This document shows, piece after piece, positions 6,482 through 15,827 of a DNA stretch of 35,423 nt. Made by a program: the position numbers and the translations under genes. Origin of the DNA: an uncultured Atopobium sp. (GTDB taxonomy: Bacteria > Actinomycetota > Coriobacteriia > Coriobacteriales > Atopobiaceae); contig CALBBS010000271.1 in assembly GCA_937926845.1 (NCBI GenBank), forward strand, positions 1-35,423. The letters run 5' to 3'. Under the pieces are notes generated by a model. It was not told the DNA's origin. It saw only the letters and a list, made by a program, of their open reading frames with translations, and searched no databases. Numbering within the stretch: position 1 is the first letter of the stretch; each line of letters starts with the position of its first letter.

Positions 6482-8941
6482 ATGCGTGTATCTTATGAAT
6501 GGCTGAAGACGCTCGTTGATCTTCCTCAGGACCCAAAAGACCTTGAGCGTGAGTTTGTGCGCACTGGTACTGAGGTTGAGGCTATAGAGCGTGTCGGCGC
6601 AAATCTTGACTATGTTGTTACTGCTCAGGTTGTAAGCAAAGAGCCTCATCCTGATTCGGATCACATGTACGTTACCCTGGTTGACGTGGGCAAAAACAAT
6701 GTAGATAAGGACGGAAATCCTGTTCCTCTACAGATTGTTTGCGGTGCTCAGAACTTTAATCAGGGAGACCACATTGTTACCGCAATGATCGGTGCGGTAC
6801 TTCCTGGAGACTTTAAGATTAAAAAGTCAAAGCTGCGTGGCATTGAGTCTTGCGGCATGAACTGCTCTTCTCGAGAGCTTGGTCTTGGCGATGACCAGAG
6901 CGGCATTATGATTCTTCCCGAGGACGCTCCAATTGGTGTACCTCTTACCGATTACCTGGGCATGTCTGATGTAGTTCTTGATTGCGAGATTACCCCTAAC
7001 CGCCCCGACTGCCTTTCTATGACTGGTATGGCTGTTGAGGTTTCTGCAATCTACGACACTGACACCCACATTGAGCTTCCACGTGTTACGTCTGAGTCTG
7101 GCGCAGATGTATCTGAGCAGGTAGATGTTACTATTGCTGATCCTGAGCTCTGCTCAAGGTACACCGCTCGCGTGGTTCGTAACGTCAAGATTGGCCCAAG
7201 CCCTGAGTGGCTTGCTCGTCGCGTTACGGCTTGTGGCGGCCGCTCAATCAACAACGTTGTTGATGTTACTAACTACGTGATGTACCTGACCGGCCAGCCT
7301 CTGCATGCTTTTGACCTCGGAAAACTTACCAAGGAAGATGGCAAGTACCACATTGTGGTTCGTGCTGCAGAAGACGGTGAGCACATTGTGACGCTTGATG
7401 GAGAAGACCGCGAGCTCACCTCCGATATGACGGTCATCACAGATAACGGTAAGACTCCTATTGCACTTGCTGGTGTTATGGGTGGCCTGGATTCTGAGAT
7501 TACCGAGAATACCGTTGATGTCCTTTTGGAATCCGCTGTCTTTGATAATGGCCACATTAGCCGTACCAGCAGAAACCTTGATTTGATGAGCGAGGCTTCT
7601 ATTCGTTACGAGCGTCTTGTGGATCCAAACGGCTGCGCATCTGTTGCAAATATTGCAGCAGCACTCTTTGAAGAGTGCTGTGGCGCTGAGGTTGGCCCTG
7701 GTATTGTTGATGTATATCCAAAGGTAAAAGAGGCAGTAACTATTACGCTTCGCCCAGAGCGCGTCTGCGCCCTTGCAGGTGCTCAAATTCCAAAAGAGTT
7801 TATGGTTTCTCGCCTTACGCGCCTTGGTTGCAAGGTTACTCCAGCAGACAACGGAGAGCTGAGTGTTATTGCTCCTACAAACCGTCCAGACCTTACGCGT
7901 GAGGTTGACCTTATCGAGGAGATTGTTCGCCTGTGGGGTGAAGGCGATATTGAGTCAACACTTCCTGCTGCTAGAAACCATGCAGGCGGTTTGACTTCAG
8001 ATCAGCGTCAGATCAGGAAGATTGGCCGTACGCTGCGCTCCCTTGGCCTCAACGAGACAAAGTCATATTTGTTCGCAAGTCCAGATGACCTCTCTAAACT
8101 TGGTATGAGTGAAGAGGGAAGAGGCGTTCCCGTAAAGGTTATCAGCCCACTTGTTGCTGATCAGTCTGAGATGCGTCGCTCCATTGTCCCAGGTCTTCTG
8201 CGCTCCGTTGCCTATAACCTTGCTCATGGCGTTTCTAACATTGCTATGTATGAGCTGGGCCGTGTGCTCTTTGGACATAAGGATAAGAGCCAGCCAGATG
8301 AGCCAAGCTATGTCTGTGGCGTATTGGTTGGTCGTCCAGCAGATGACGCTTGGAATGCTAAGTATCCAGCCTACGATTTCTTTGATGCCAAGGGTATTGT
8401 TGAGGGTCTGCTTGAGGCGCTTCGCATCCCTAAGGTTCGTTTCCGTGTAGCTGAGCCAGAGCAATACGGTTGGCTGCAGCCTGGTCGCGCTGCTGAGATT
8501 CTTGCAGGTAGCGAGACAATCGGTTGGGTTGGAAACATTCATCCTTTGTCGCTCCAGAACTTTGACATTGAGGTTCCAGTCATTGCCTTTGAGATTTCTG
8601 TTGCGTCGCTCTTACGTCTTTCTCAGAAAGACCTTCCTATTGTTGAGCCTCCGACCTACCCAGGCATCTCCATTGACCTGGCAATTGTTGTTGACGAGAG
8701 CGTTACTGCTGAGCAGTTGGTTCAGCGTTTGAAGTCTGCTGGTGGCAAGCTCCTCTGCGACATCAGACTTTTTGACGTGTATCGCGACGCCCTACGTGTT
8801 GGTGAAGGCAAGAAGTCTATGGCCTTCTCGCTCACGTATCGTGCAGACGACAGAACGCTTACTTCAGAAGAGGTCGAGAAGACCCACACAAAGCTTGTGG
8901 AGAAGGTTCTTCGTTCTACCGGCGGAGAAATTCGCGGATAA
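6482..8941 (+). CDS. pheT: Phenylalanyl-tRNA synthetase beta subunit
   Basis: Tetramer partner of PheS, giving tRNA binding and editing. The 819 residues are full length. In order: an EMAP-like tRNA-binding domain (about 40-150, including VCGAQNFNQGDHIVTAMIGAVLPGDFKIKKSKLRGIESCGMNCS), the B3/B4 editing region (NNVVDVTNYVMYLTGQPLHAFD, GEDRELTSDMTVI, ALAGVMGG), the B5 domain (near 400-480), a catalytic-like core, and a C-terminal FDX-ACB anticodon-recognition domain beginning at TYPGISIDLAIVVDES. GAAAGG precedes the ATG. It shares the T-box-controlled transcript with pheS. The next gene starts 13 bases on and may be co-transcribed. Confidence 0.97.
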   Translation: MRVSYEWLKTLVDLPQDPKDLEREFVRTGTEVEAIERVGANLDYVVTAQVVSKEPHPDSDHMYVTLVDVGKNNVDKDGNPVPLQIVCGAQNFNQGDHIVTAMIGAVLPGDFKIKKSKLRGIESCGMNCSSRELGLGDDQSGIMILPEDAPIGVPLTDYLGMSDVVLDCEITPNRPDCLSMTGMAVEVSAIYDTDTHIELPRVTSESGADVSEQVDVTIADPELCSRYTARVVRNVKIGPSPEWLARRVTACGGRSINNVVDVTNYVMYLTGQPLHAFDLGKLTKEDGKYHIVVRAAEDGEHIVTLDGEDRELTSDMTVITDNGKTPIALAGVMGGLDSEITENTVDVLLESAVFDNGHISRTSRNLDLMSEASIRYERLVDPNGCASVANIAAALFEECCGAEVGPGIVDVYPKVKEAVTITLRPERVCALAGAQIPKEFMVSRLTRLGCKVTPADNGELSVIAPTNRPDLTREVDLIEEIVRLWGEGDIESTLPAARNHAGGLTSDQRQIRKIGRTLRSLGLNETKSYLFASPDDLSKLGMSEEGRGVPVKVISPLVADQSEMRRSIVPGLLRSVAYNLAHGVSNIAMYELGRVLFGHKDKSQPDEPSYVCGVLVGRPADDAWNAKYPAYDFFDAKGIVEGLLEALRIPKVRFRVAEPEQYGWLQPGRAAEILAGSETIGWVGNIHPLSLQNFDIEVPVIAFEISVASLLRLSQKDLPIVEPPTYPGISIDLAIVVDESVTAEQLVQRLKSAGGKLLCDIRLFDVYRDALRVGEGKKSMAFSLTYRADDRTLTSEEVEKTHTKLVEKVLRSTGGEIRG

Positions 8942-8954
8942 GCAGGTAATTGTA

Positions 8955-9701
8955 GTGCCAAGTTGGAACGTACATATTGCTCATGCTGACCGGCTCCTTG
9001 AGAAAGGAGCCGGTTACTTGGGTGTAGATATTCACTACCCTGATGCATTTCTGCTTGGAAACGTTGCTCCTGATGTGCACATTGGCTTTATGGTTCCAGA
9101 CTATTCTCACAAGGTGAGGTACGGTCGAAGCCATCAGTCATACCCAGGAAGTTTGCCTATTCCAAGTTACAAGCGCTATCAGCGTAATTTTATGGGTGGC
9201 CTTAACCCAGCCGAGTATCTGCTACAGACTGACTTCATCCAGCCAAATGTGAGTTATTGCTCAACTGAGCAGCGCAGCTTAGTAGATCAGCGCCAGCTCA
9301 GAGAGCTTATCGTGGGCATTTGGTGTCACCTTGTTTGCGACCACGTGTATAACACTCATACACGGGCATTTTTGCGTGCTCATCATATTCCAACAGGAGA
9401 AGATGCGCGTATTCGTAAGCAAGCAGATTTTGATGTTTACGGGCGCTCGCTTGATATGAATCGTCTGCCAGAAGCATCTGATGAGCTCTTTGCAGTTGCC
9501 GCTGCTCATCCACAGTATGGGTTTACGCATTCAGATGTTGAGCAAACACTTCAGGTTATACAGCGCATTGCGGAGGAGAATCGCCAGAATAGTGTGAGCT
9601 CCCCGCAGTATCAAATGCTTGATACAGAGTTTTTCTCGTCAGCCTATAAAGAGGCAGAGGAAACGCTAGTTCAAGGATTTATGCTGCAAAAACATAACTA
9701 A
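8955..9701 (+). CDS. Zinc-dependent phospholipase C family protein
   Basis: A 248-residue protein resembling the zinc-dependent phospholipase C/alpha-toxin-like family often annotated in Gram-positives. It opens with WNVHIAHADRLL, followed by YPDAFLLGNVAPDVHIGF (the family's N-terminal metal-binding pattern) and ELIVGIWCHLVCDHVYN (a second His/Asp cluster). No signal peptide is visible, so it is probably cytoplasmic and may act on a small phosphoester rather than a phospholipid. The start is a GTG with a weak AGG upstream; the frame continues upstream inside pheT but without a plausible start. It sits 13 bases after pheT. Family call moderately sure, substrate unknown. Confidence 0.72.
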   Translation: MPSWNVHIAHADRLLEKGAGYLGVDIHYPDAFLLGNVAPDVHIGFMVPDYSHKVRYGRSHQSYPGSLPIPSYKRYQRNFMGGLNPAEYLLQTDFIQPNVSYCSTEQRSLVDQRQLRELIVGIWCHLVCDHVYNTHTRAFLRAHHIPTGEDARIRKQADFDVYGRSLDMNRLPEASDELFAVAAAHPQYGFTHSDVEQTLQVIQRIAEENRQNSVSSPQYQMLDTEFFSSAYKEAEETLVQGFMLQKHN

Positions 9702-9752
9702 TTCAGTTAAAGTTATATTCTCGCTTTTCTGATATAGGTTTTGGAGGACGCT

Positions 9753-10979
9753 ATGGAAAAGATGGAATCTCGCGGAACATTTACGGAGTATCTGCCTTCA
9801 TACACCATTGGTGTTGATGCTTATAAGTCAGTACTGCACATTGTTAAGCGGTTTGGCAAAAATGCAGTAGTCATTGGTGGACCAACTGCAATGGAGAAGG
9901 CACGTCCAAAGCTTGAGGCTGCACTTGCGGGTTCTGAGGTTTCTATTTCTTCTTGGATTTCTTACGGCACTAACTCTACACACGCAAATGCCAAGAGAAT
10001 TGCAGCGATGCCTGAGATTATTGCTGCTGACATGCTCTTCCTTGTTGGTGGTGGTCGTGCAATTGATGAGGGTAAAGAGATTGCAACCATCCTGGACAAG
10101 CCATACTTTACCTTCCCAACACTTGCTTCTAACTGCGCTCCTGTAACAAGAATTGCTGTTTTTTATAAAGAAGACGGTTCTGCAGATACGTACTTCATTC
10201 CTGCTGAGTTACCTGTTCATACCTTTATTGATACGCAGATTATTGCAGAGAGCCCTGATGAGTACTTCTGGGCAGGAATTGGCGATGCCTTCTCTAAGGG
10301 CCCCGAGGTTGAACTTTCTTCCAGAGAAGTTGAGCTGCTCCACAGCCCTCTTATGGGACGAGCCCTTGCCGCAGGAGCCTGCATTGAGCCTCTGTTTGAC
10401 AATGCAGAGCAGGCACTGGCAGATAAGCGCGCTGGTATTGTTTCTGAAGCATTTGAAAATGTTGTTCTTAATATCATTGTGACTGCTGGTATTGTGTCTA
10501 ATATGACCACCAATCTTGGCGCAGAGCACGGCGCGTATTACTTCAATTCCTCAACCGCTCATGCCTTCTACAATGCCTTTACTGCTCTGGGCGAGCGTGG
10601 CGAGAAACACCTTCATGGTGAGGTTGTTTCCTTTGGTACCTGCGTTCTTTATGCCTTTGACGGCAACCTTAAGGCACTTGAGGAGCAGGTGGCGCTTAAT
10701 AGAAAGCTTGGTCTCCCAACTACCTTGGCCAATCTGGACATTACTCCAGAATCAGTTGACGCTGACCTGGACATCATTGTTGAGCGAGCTCAGAAGACCA
10801 ACGAGTGGGGTCGCGCTCCTTATGGATTTACAACTGATCGCTTCCGCCAGGCAATTCTTGATACCGACGCATACGGTAGGGCAGTTGCTTCTGGCGAGAA
10901 GGACCAAGAGACAGCAGCTCTTGATGTAATTGCTGCGCATGCTCCTTCAGCTGAGACGGCTGTACCACGCAAGATGTAG
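9753..10979 (+). CDS. Iron-containing alcohol dehydrogenase, glycerol dehydrogenase-like
   Basis: NAD(P)-linked, metal-dependent dehydrogenase of the GldA/Fe-ADH class, 408 residues. The dinucleotide site reads FLVGGGRAIDEGKEIA. Probable metal ligands are Asp178 (GIGDAF), His270 (TAHAFYNAF) and His288 (LHGEVV), with the spacing of glycerol dehydrogenase. The segment that reads STDAP in typical GldA is SNCAP here (Cys128), so the substrate may not be glycerol; it may belong to the YbdH/HcxA-like hydroxycarboxylate dehydrogenase branch. The ATG at 9753 has GGAGG 5 bases upstream; the in-frame TTG at 9741 overlaps that site and is rejected. Class sure, substrate unsure. Confidence 0.82.
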   Translation: MEKMESRGTFTEYLPSYTIGVDAYKSVLHIVKRFGKNAVVIGGPTAMEKARPKLEAALAGSEVSISSWISYGTNSTHANAKRIAAMPEIIAADMLFLVGGGRAIDEGKEIATILDKPYFTFPTLASNCAPVTRIAVFYKEDGSADTYFIPAELPVHTFIDTQIIAESPDEYFWAGIGDAFSKGPEVELSSREVELLHSPLMGRALAAGACIEPLFDNAEQALADKRAGIVSEAFENVVLNIIVTAGIVSNMTTNLGAEHGAYYFNSSTAHAFYNAFTALGERGEKHLHGEVVSFGTCVLYAFDGNLKALEEQVALNRKLGLPTTLANLDITPESVDADLDIIVERAQKTNEWGRAPYGFTTDRFRQAILDTDAYGRAVASGEKDQETAALDVIAAHAPSAETAVPRKM

Positions 10980-11072
10980 TTGCAAGTAACCTGAAGAGTC
11001 ACTTTAGGAAGAGGACTTGTAGGAGCCAGCTTTCTTAAGTCGCTTCACGGTTATATAAAAAGTTTATGTATC

Positions 11073-11109
11073 AAATGGCAGTTTATTTGGATAAGCTGCC
11101 ATTTCTTTT
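11073..11109 (+). terminator. Intrinsic terminator after the alcohol dehydrogenase gene
   Basis: AAATGGCAG (11073-11081) pairs perfectly with CTGCCATTT (11096-11104) around a 14-base loop, followed by CTTTT. It separates the pheST-side genes from the glycogen operon. Confidence 0.85.
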
Positions 11110-11320
11110 AGTTGCAAATTTTATTCACTATTATTAACAAAAATCGGCAAAACAAAAAAATAACGCGTACGGTCGTTTTTTATCGGTGAAAGTTATATTG
11201 ACTGTTTGTCACCGTGTTTTACCTTGTAATGGTTTATCTTAGTAACAGTTAACTACGAGTATTTATGGATAACAAAATCTATAAAATGCGTAGATTTCAT
11301 TGATAAGCGCGGGGGTGAGC
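11110..11320 (+). promoter_or_regulatory. AT-rich upstream region of the glycogen operon
   Basis: This non-coding stretch must hold the glg promoter. TTGACT (11198-11203), TGTAAT (11225-11230) and TATAAA (11280-11285) are present, but no pair has a 16-18 base spacer, so I do not name a promoter. A 6-base inverted repeat, CGGTGA (11184-11189) and TCACCG (11209-11214), brackets the TTGACT and could be an operator. AACAGTTAAC at 11244-11253 also occurs upstream of znuA. GGGGG at 11311-11315 is the glgB ribosome-binding site. Confidence 0.4.
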
Positions 11321-13336
11321 ATGGCAGAGTTAAATGCATCGTTAGCAGTGAGTGACCAGGATACATACTTGTTTGCGCAAGGAAAATGGTTCCAGAGCCA
11401 CAAGAAATTAGGTGCACACCCTGCGGTTCAAGAAGATGGAGTTGAAGGTTATCATTTTGCGGTTTGGGCCCCTAATGCAGCCTCTGTCTCTGTTGTTGGA
11501 GACTTTAATAATTGGGATGATACCGTCAACGTTCTTTCTCGCTCAAAACACGGCGGAATCTGGGAAGGTTTTATTCCAGGAATCACCTCGGAAGTATTGT
11601 ATAAATTCCTGATTGTATCCGCTTCTGGACAGAAGATTTTTAAGGCTGACCCTTATGGTACCTATGCGGAGGTTAGACCACATACGGCATCTATTACGTT
11701 TGACCCAGACGTGTACGTTTGGGAAGACGAAGCATGGATGAAAAGGCGTGCAACACTTAAGTTCCTGCATAGTCCTCTTAACATCTTTGAAGTTCATCTT
11801 GGAAGCTGGAAGCAGCATACTAACCTGACTGCCCAAGAGGAAGATTCTGCTGATACAGAGTCTGTAGAGCAGGCCGAAGAACCCAAGGACTATTTTGACA
11901 CCAACGTAGATTCCTTCTACACCTATGATGATCTCTCAGAAGAGCTGGTAGCCTATGTTAAAGATATGGGCTACACCCACATTGAGCTTCTTCCTGTTAT
12001 GGAGCATCCTTTTGATGGATCTTGGGGTTATCAGGTAACGGGTTATTTTGCTCCCACCTCAAGGTATGGCAATCCTGCCCAGTTCAAACACTTTATTGAC
12101 TGCTGCCACCAGGCTGGTATTGGTGTTATTTTGGACTGGGTCCCAGGAGGCTTCTGTAAAGATGCTCATGGTCTAGCGGAGTTTGATGGTACCAAGCTCT
12201 TTGAAGAAAAAGAGCATCCTAACTGGGGAACTCTTAAGTTTGATCTTACTCGTGGTGAGGTTAGAAGCTTCCTTGTTTCTAACCTGCTCATGTGGCTGAA
12301 AGACTATCACGCTGATGGCATTCGTGTTGACGGTGTCAGTAGCATGCTGTATTTGAATTTTGGTATCGACGATCCTTCTCAGAAGCGCTTTAACCATAAG
12401 GGCACAGAGGAAGATTTGGATGCAAGCGCTTTCTTGCGTCTCTGCAACGAGACAGCTCAAAAAGAACATCCTGATATTTTGATGATTGCAGAAGAGTCCA
12501 CGGCATGGCCGCTGGTTACCTATCCTCCCGAGGTTGGGGGACTTGGCTTTAACCTTAAGTGGGACATGGGTTGGATGAATGATACGCTGCACTATTGTCA
12601 GACTGATTTCCCTTATAGACCAGGTAACCACCGTCTTCTGACCTTCTCCAGCATGTATCAGTTCAATGAGAATTTTGTGCTGCCACTCAGCCATGACGAG
12701 GTTGTGCATGGTAAGTGCAGCCTTATTCAGCGCATGCCTGGAGATTGGTGGAGACAGTTTGCTGGCATGAGGGCTTTGGCGCTTCATCAGATGACTCATC
12801 CGGGCGCTAAGCTCAACTTTATGGGCAACGAGATTGCGCAGTTTATTGAGTGGCGCTACTACGAGGGCATTGAGTATTACCTGACTGAGGAGTATCCAAC
12901 TCACGCTCACCAGCAGGCATTTATTAAGGCTCTTAATCATTTTTATAAGAACCATCCAGGACTTTGGCAGTATGCCTACGACAACCGTGGATTTGATTGG
13001 ATTGACGCAGACAATAATGAGCAATCAATCATCTCTTTTGTTCGTCACGGAAGAAAACCTTCCGAGGACCTGGTTATTCTCATCAATTTTGACGTTGCAA
13101 CCCATCAGAACTTCCGTTTAGGCATGCCTTCTGCAGGCGTGTGGAAAGAAGTATTCAATTCCGACGCAAAAGAGTTTGGCGGTTCGGGTATTGTGAATAC
13201 TAAGAAACTTTCCACCAAGCCAGTGGCATGGAATGGAAGAGATTATTCGGTAGAACTGTCTGTTCCTCCGCTTGGTGGCATTGTTTTAGCGTTTGAGAAA
13301 GAACTTCCAAAGAGGGGGAAGCATGGCCGTAAATAA
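11321..13336 (+). CDS. glgB: 1,4-alpha-glucan branching enzyme
   Basis: Makes alpha-1,6 branches in glycogen. The 671-residue product has an N-terminal CBM48 (about 35-130, including FAVWAPNAASVSVVGDFNNWD), a GH13 barrel, and a C-terminal beta domain. Catalytic residues are Asp337 (GIRVDGVSS), Glu391 (MIAEEST) and Asp459 (LPLSHDEVVHGK). Two oddities: an acidic insert of about 35 residues follows the HLGSWK motif, and conserved region I, normally DWVPGHF, reads DWVPGGF (Gly277). ATG 11321 has GGGGG 5 bases upstream; in-frame TTG 11300 and GTG 11315 are less likely. First gene of the operon; its end overlaps glgP by 14 bases. Confidence 0.93.
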   Translation: MAELNASLAVSDQDTYLFAQGKWFQSHKKLGAHPAVQEDGVEGYHFAVWAPNAASVSVVGDFNNWDDTVNVLSRSKHGGIWEGFIPGITSEVLYKFLIVSASGQKIFKADPYGTYAEVRPHTASITFDPDVYVWEDEAWMKRRATLKFLHSPLNIFEVHLGSWKQHTNLTAQEEDSADTESVEQAEEPKDYFDTNVDSFYTYDDLSEELVAYVKDMGYTHIELLPVMEHPFDGSWGYQVTGYFAPTSRYGNPAQFKHFIDCCHQAGIGVILDWVPGGFCKDAHGLAEFDGTKLFEEKEHPNWGTLKFDLTRGEVRSFLVSNLLMWLKDYHADGIRVDGVSSMLYLNFGIDDPSQKRFNHKGTEEDLDASAFLRLCNETAQKEHPDILMIAEESTAWPLVTYPPEVGGLGFNLKWDMGWMNDTLHYCQTDFPYRPGNHRLLTFSSMYQFNENFVLPLSHDEVVHGKCSLIQRMPGDWWRQFAGMRALALHQMTHPGAKLNFMGNEIAQFIEWRYYEGIEYYLTEEYPTHAHQQAFIKALNHFYKNHPGLWQYAYDNRGFDWIDADNNEQSIISFVRHGRKPSEDLVILINFDVATHQNFRLGMPSAGVWKEVFNSDAKEFGGSGIVNTKKLSTKPVAWNGRDYSVELSVPPLGGIVLAFEKELPKRGKHGRK

Positions 13337-15752
13337 CGGACAAAACATTTTTACCGATAAACAAGATTTTGAAGAGCAGTATCGCGATAAGTTCATCAAG
13401 ATTCTTGGCAAATACTATGGAGAGTGCACTGATCAGGAGCGCTATAACGTTCTTGCTCACCTCATTGCAGAAAAGGCGCGAGAAATTCAGTCAACCTCCT
13501 ATATTCACGCTGACAAGCAGGTCTATTACTTTTCCCTTGAGTTCCTTCTAGGACCACTACTTGAGAATTACCTACTCAATCTTGGTATCACCGATGTTGT
13601 TGCAGAGGGCCTTAAAGAGATGGGCACCTCTCTTCAGGAGCTTGCTGCTCAGGAGGTAGACCCTGGCCTTGGCAATGGTGGTCTGGGTAGGCTTGCCGCG
13701 TGCTTCCTGGACTCCATGGCACACGAGGGAATGGCTGGCTTTGGTAATGGCATGAGATACCGCTACGGCCTCTTCCGCCAGGAGATTAAGGATGGACGCC
13801 AGGTAGAGCGTACCGATAACTGGCTGGCAAATGGATATCCTTGGGAAGTCAGAAAAGACGATTCCAGCGTACTGGTGCGCTTTGGTGGCACAGTTGTAAG
13901 GCATGAGGACGAGAACGGAAATTTCTGGTTCTCTCAAGAAGGCGGACAACTTGTTAAGGCTGTCCCCTATGATGTTCCAATTGTTGGTTATGGCGCAAAG
14001 ACCGTAAATAAGCTGCGCCTTTGGTCAGCAGAGCCAGCTGAGGAAGACTTTGATCTTGATGCTTTTAACGCGGGTGATTACGCACGTGCTAATAAATTCC
14101 GTTCTGATGTTGAGGCAATTTCAACCATTCTGTATCCAAATGACTCTGGTGAGCACGGACGCATTCTTCGCTTGAAGCAGGAGTACCTGTTTGTTTCCGC
14201 TGGTCTTCAAACTATTCTTCGCGCTTATAAGAATAAGTACGGTGAGGATTGGGATCACTTTGCAGATCACGTCTGCATCCACACTAACGATACGCATCCA
14301 GCAATGTGCGGACCAGAGCTTATGCGTCTGCTTGTCGATGACCATGGCGTTGACTTTAACGAGGCATTTGATATCGCGAGAAACGCAATCTCTTATACCA
14401 ACCACACCGTTATGCCTGAGGCTCTTGAGAAGTGGCCTATCAACACCTTCCGTGAGCTGCTTCCTCGCCTGTATATGTTTATTGATGAGGTTGATCGCCT
14501 CTATAAGGAGCAGCTGCTTGCTGACTCTAACGGCAACACCGAACTTCTCGCCTCAACAGCTGTTCTGTGGGATAACACCGTTCGTATGGCCAACCTCTCT
14601 ATTCTGTTTAGCCACTCGGTCAATGGTGTCTCTGACCTTCATACAAACATTTTGAAGCAGAGTGTTTTAAAGGATTTCTACAAGCTTCGTCCAGAAATCT
14701 TTAACAACAAGACTAACGGCATCTGCCACCGTCGCTTCTTGGCACAGGCAAACACCTCATATGCAAAGCTTATTTCTGAGGCTATTGGTACCGGTTGGCT
14801 TGATGATGCCAACGAGCTCAAGAAACTTTCTGCTTTTGAGAATAATGCTGAGTTCTTGGACAAGATGGACGCTGCAAAGAGAGAAGAAAAAGAGCGTCTT
14901 GCTGCATACGTCAAGAAGACAACCGGTGTTGAGATGGATACCAATACCATCTTTGATACGCAGGTAAAACGCTTCCATGCATATAAGCGTCAGCTGCTTA
15001 ATGTCTTTAAGATTTTGTATCTCTACAACCGCATGCTTGATGACCCAAGCTATAAGCCAGCACCAACAACCTTTATTTTCTCGGGCAAGGCTGCTCAGAG
15101 CTATACCTTTGCAAAGGAAGTCATTCGACTTATTCACTCCGTTGCGGATGTGGTTAACAACGACGAGCGCATTGAGGGTCGTCTAAAGATTGTCTTTATT
15201 CCAAACTTTGCTGTTTCAAATGCACAGCTTATCTATGCTGCATCTGATATTTCAGAGCAGATTTCGGTTGCTGGTGCAGAGGCTTCTGGTACCTCAAACA
15301 TGAAGCTTATGATGAATGCGGCTCTGACCCTTGGAACCTATGACGGTTCAAATATTGAGATCTCTGAGCTTGCGGGACCAGAGAACATCAAGATTTTTGG
15401 TCTTCGTGCAGACGAGGTCCAGCAGGTATATGCTTCCGGCACCTACTTTGCACAAAACCTGCTTAACCAGAACCCAACGCTGGCTCGCATTGTAAATATG
15501 CTGACCGATGGTTCGTTGAGCCGACTCTCTGGCAACTTTGAGTCAATTCACGACTATCTGTTGATCAACAATGATCCTGACCTGGTGCTTATTGACTTTG
15601 ACGCCTATGTAAAGGCATGGGAAGAGCTTACTCAGTCCTATGCTGATCGTCGCAGCTGGAATGCTCGCGCACTTCACAATACTGCAAACTCTGGTTTCTT
15701 CTCGGCTGATAGAACTATCAGGGAGTACATGGAAGATATTTGGCACGTGTAA
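13323..15752 (+). CDS. glgP: Glycogen/maltodextrin phosphorylase
   Basis: Releases glucose-1-phosphate from alpha-1,4 chain ends. The 809 residues carry the family landmarks: VYYFSLEFLLG near the N-terminus, EVDPGLGNGGLGRLAACFLDSMA, the HTNDTHPAM glucan region, and the pyridoxal-phosphate segment ASGTSNMKLMMNAALTLGTYDGSN with Lys661 as the Schiff-base lysine. NGICHRRFL is also conserved. GAGGGGG lies just before ATG 13323; the frame stays open upstream to a TTG at 13293, but the ribosome-binding site decides for the ATG. The 14-base overlap with glgB implies translational coupling. Placing a breakdown enzyme between synthesis genes suggests joint control of turnover. Confidence 0.96.
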   Translation: MAVNNGQNIFTDKQDFEEQYRDKFIKILGKYYGECTDQERYNVLAHLIAEKAREIQSTSYIHADKQVYYFSLEFLLGPLLENYLLNLGITDVVAEGLKEMGTSLQELAAQEVDPGLGNGGLGRLAACFLDSMAHEGMAGFGNGMRYRYGLFRQEIKDGRQVERTDNWLANGYPWEVRKDDSSVLVRFGGTVVRHEDENGNFWFSQEGGQLVKAVPYDVPIVGYGAKTVNKLRLWSAEPAEEDFDLDAFNAGDYARANKFRSDVEAISTILYPNDSGEHGRILRLKQEYLFVSAGLQTILRAYKNKYGEDWDHFADHVCIHTNDTHPAMCGPELMRLLVDDHGVDFNEAFDIARNAISYTNHTVMPEALEKWPINTFRELLPRLYMFIDEVDRLYKEQLLADSNGNTELLASTAVLWDNTVRMANLSILFSHSVNGVSDLHTNILKQSVLKDFYKLRPEIFNNKTNGICHRRFLAQANTSYAKLISEAIGTGWLDDANELKKLSAFENNAEFLDKMDAAKREEKERLAAYVKKTTGVEMDTNTIFDTQVKRFHAYKRQLLNVFKILYLYNRMLDDPSYKPAPTTFIFSGKAAQSYTFAKEVIRLIHSVADVVNNDERIEGRLKIVFIPNFAVSNAQLIYAASDISEQISVAGAEASGTSNMKLMMNAALTLGTYDGSNIEISELAGPENIKIFGLRADEVQQVYASGTYFAQNLLNQNPTLARIVNMLTDGSLSRLSGNFESIHDYLLINNDPDLVLIDFDAYVKAWEELTQSYADRRSWNARALHNTANSGFFSADRTIREYMEDIWHV

Positions 15753-15827
15753 GGATCTGCGTTTAGGTTCAATCGTCGTAGGGCGTTGAGAATATAGGCC
15801 TCTGTTGGGGAGAGAGGAGATTTGGAT

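Noticed and set aside
9741..9752. TTG at 9741 as the alcohol dehydrogenase start
   Set aside because: The TTG is part of the Shine-Dalgarno TTGGAGGA that serves the ATG at 9753.
15753..15827. Internal promoter before glgC
   Set aside because: TTGAGA and TATAGG occur here, but the spacing is wrong for a promoter. The gap is short and the genes run in the same direction, so I do not call one.
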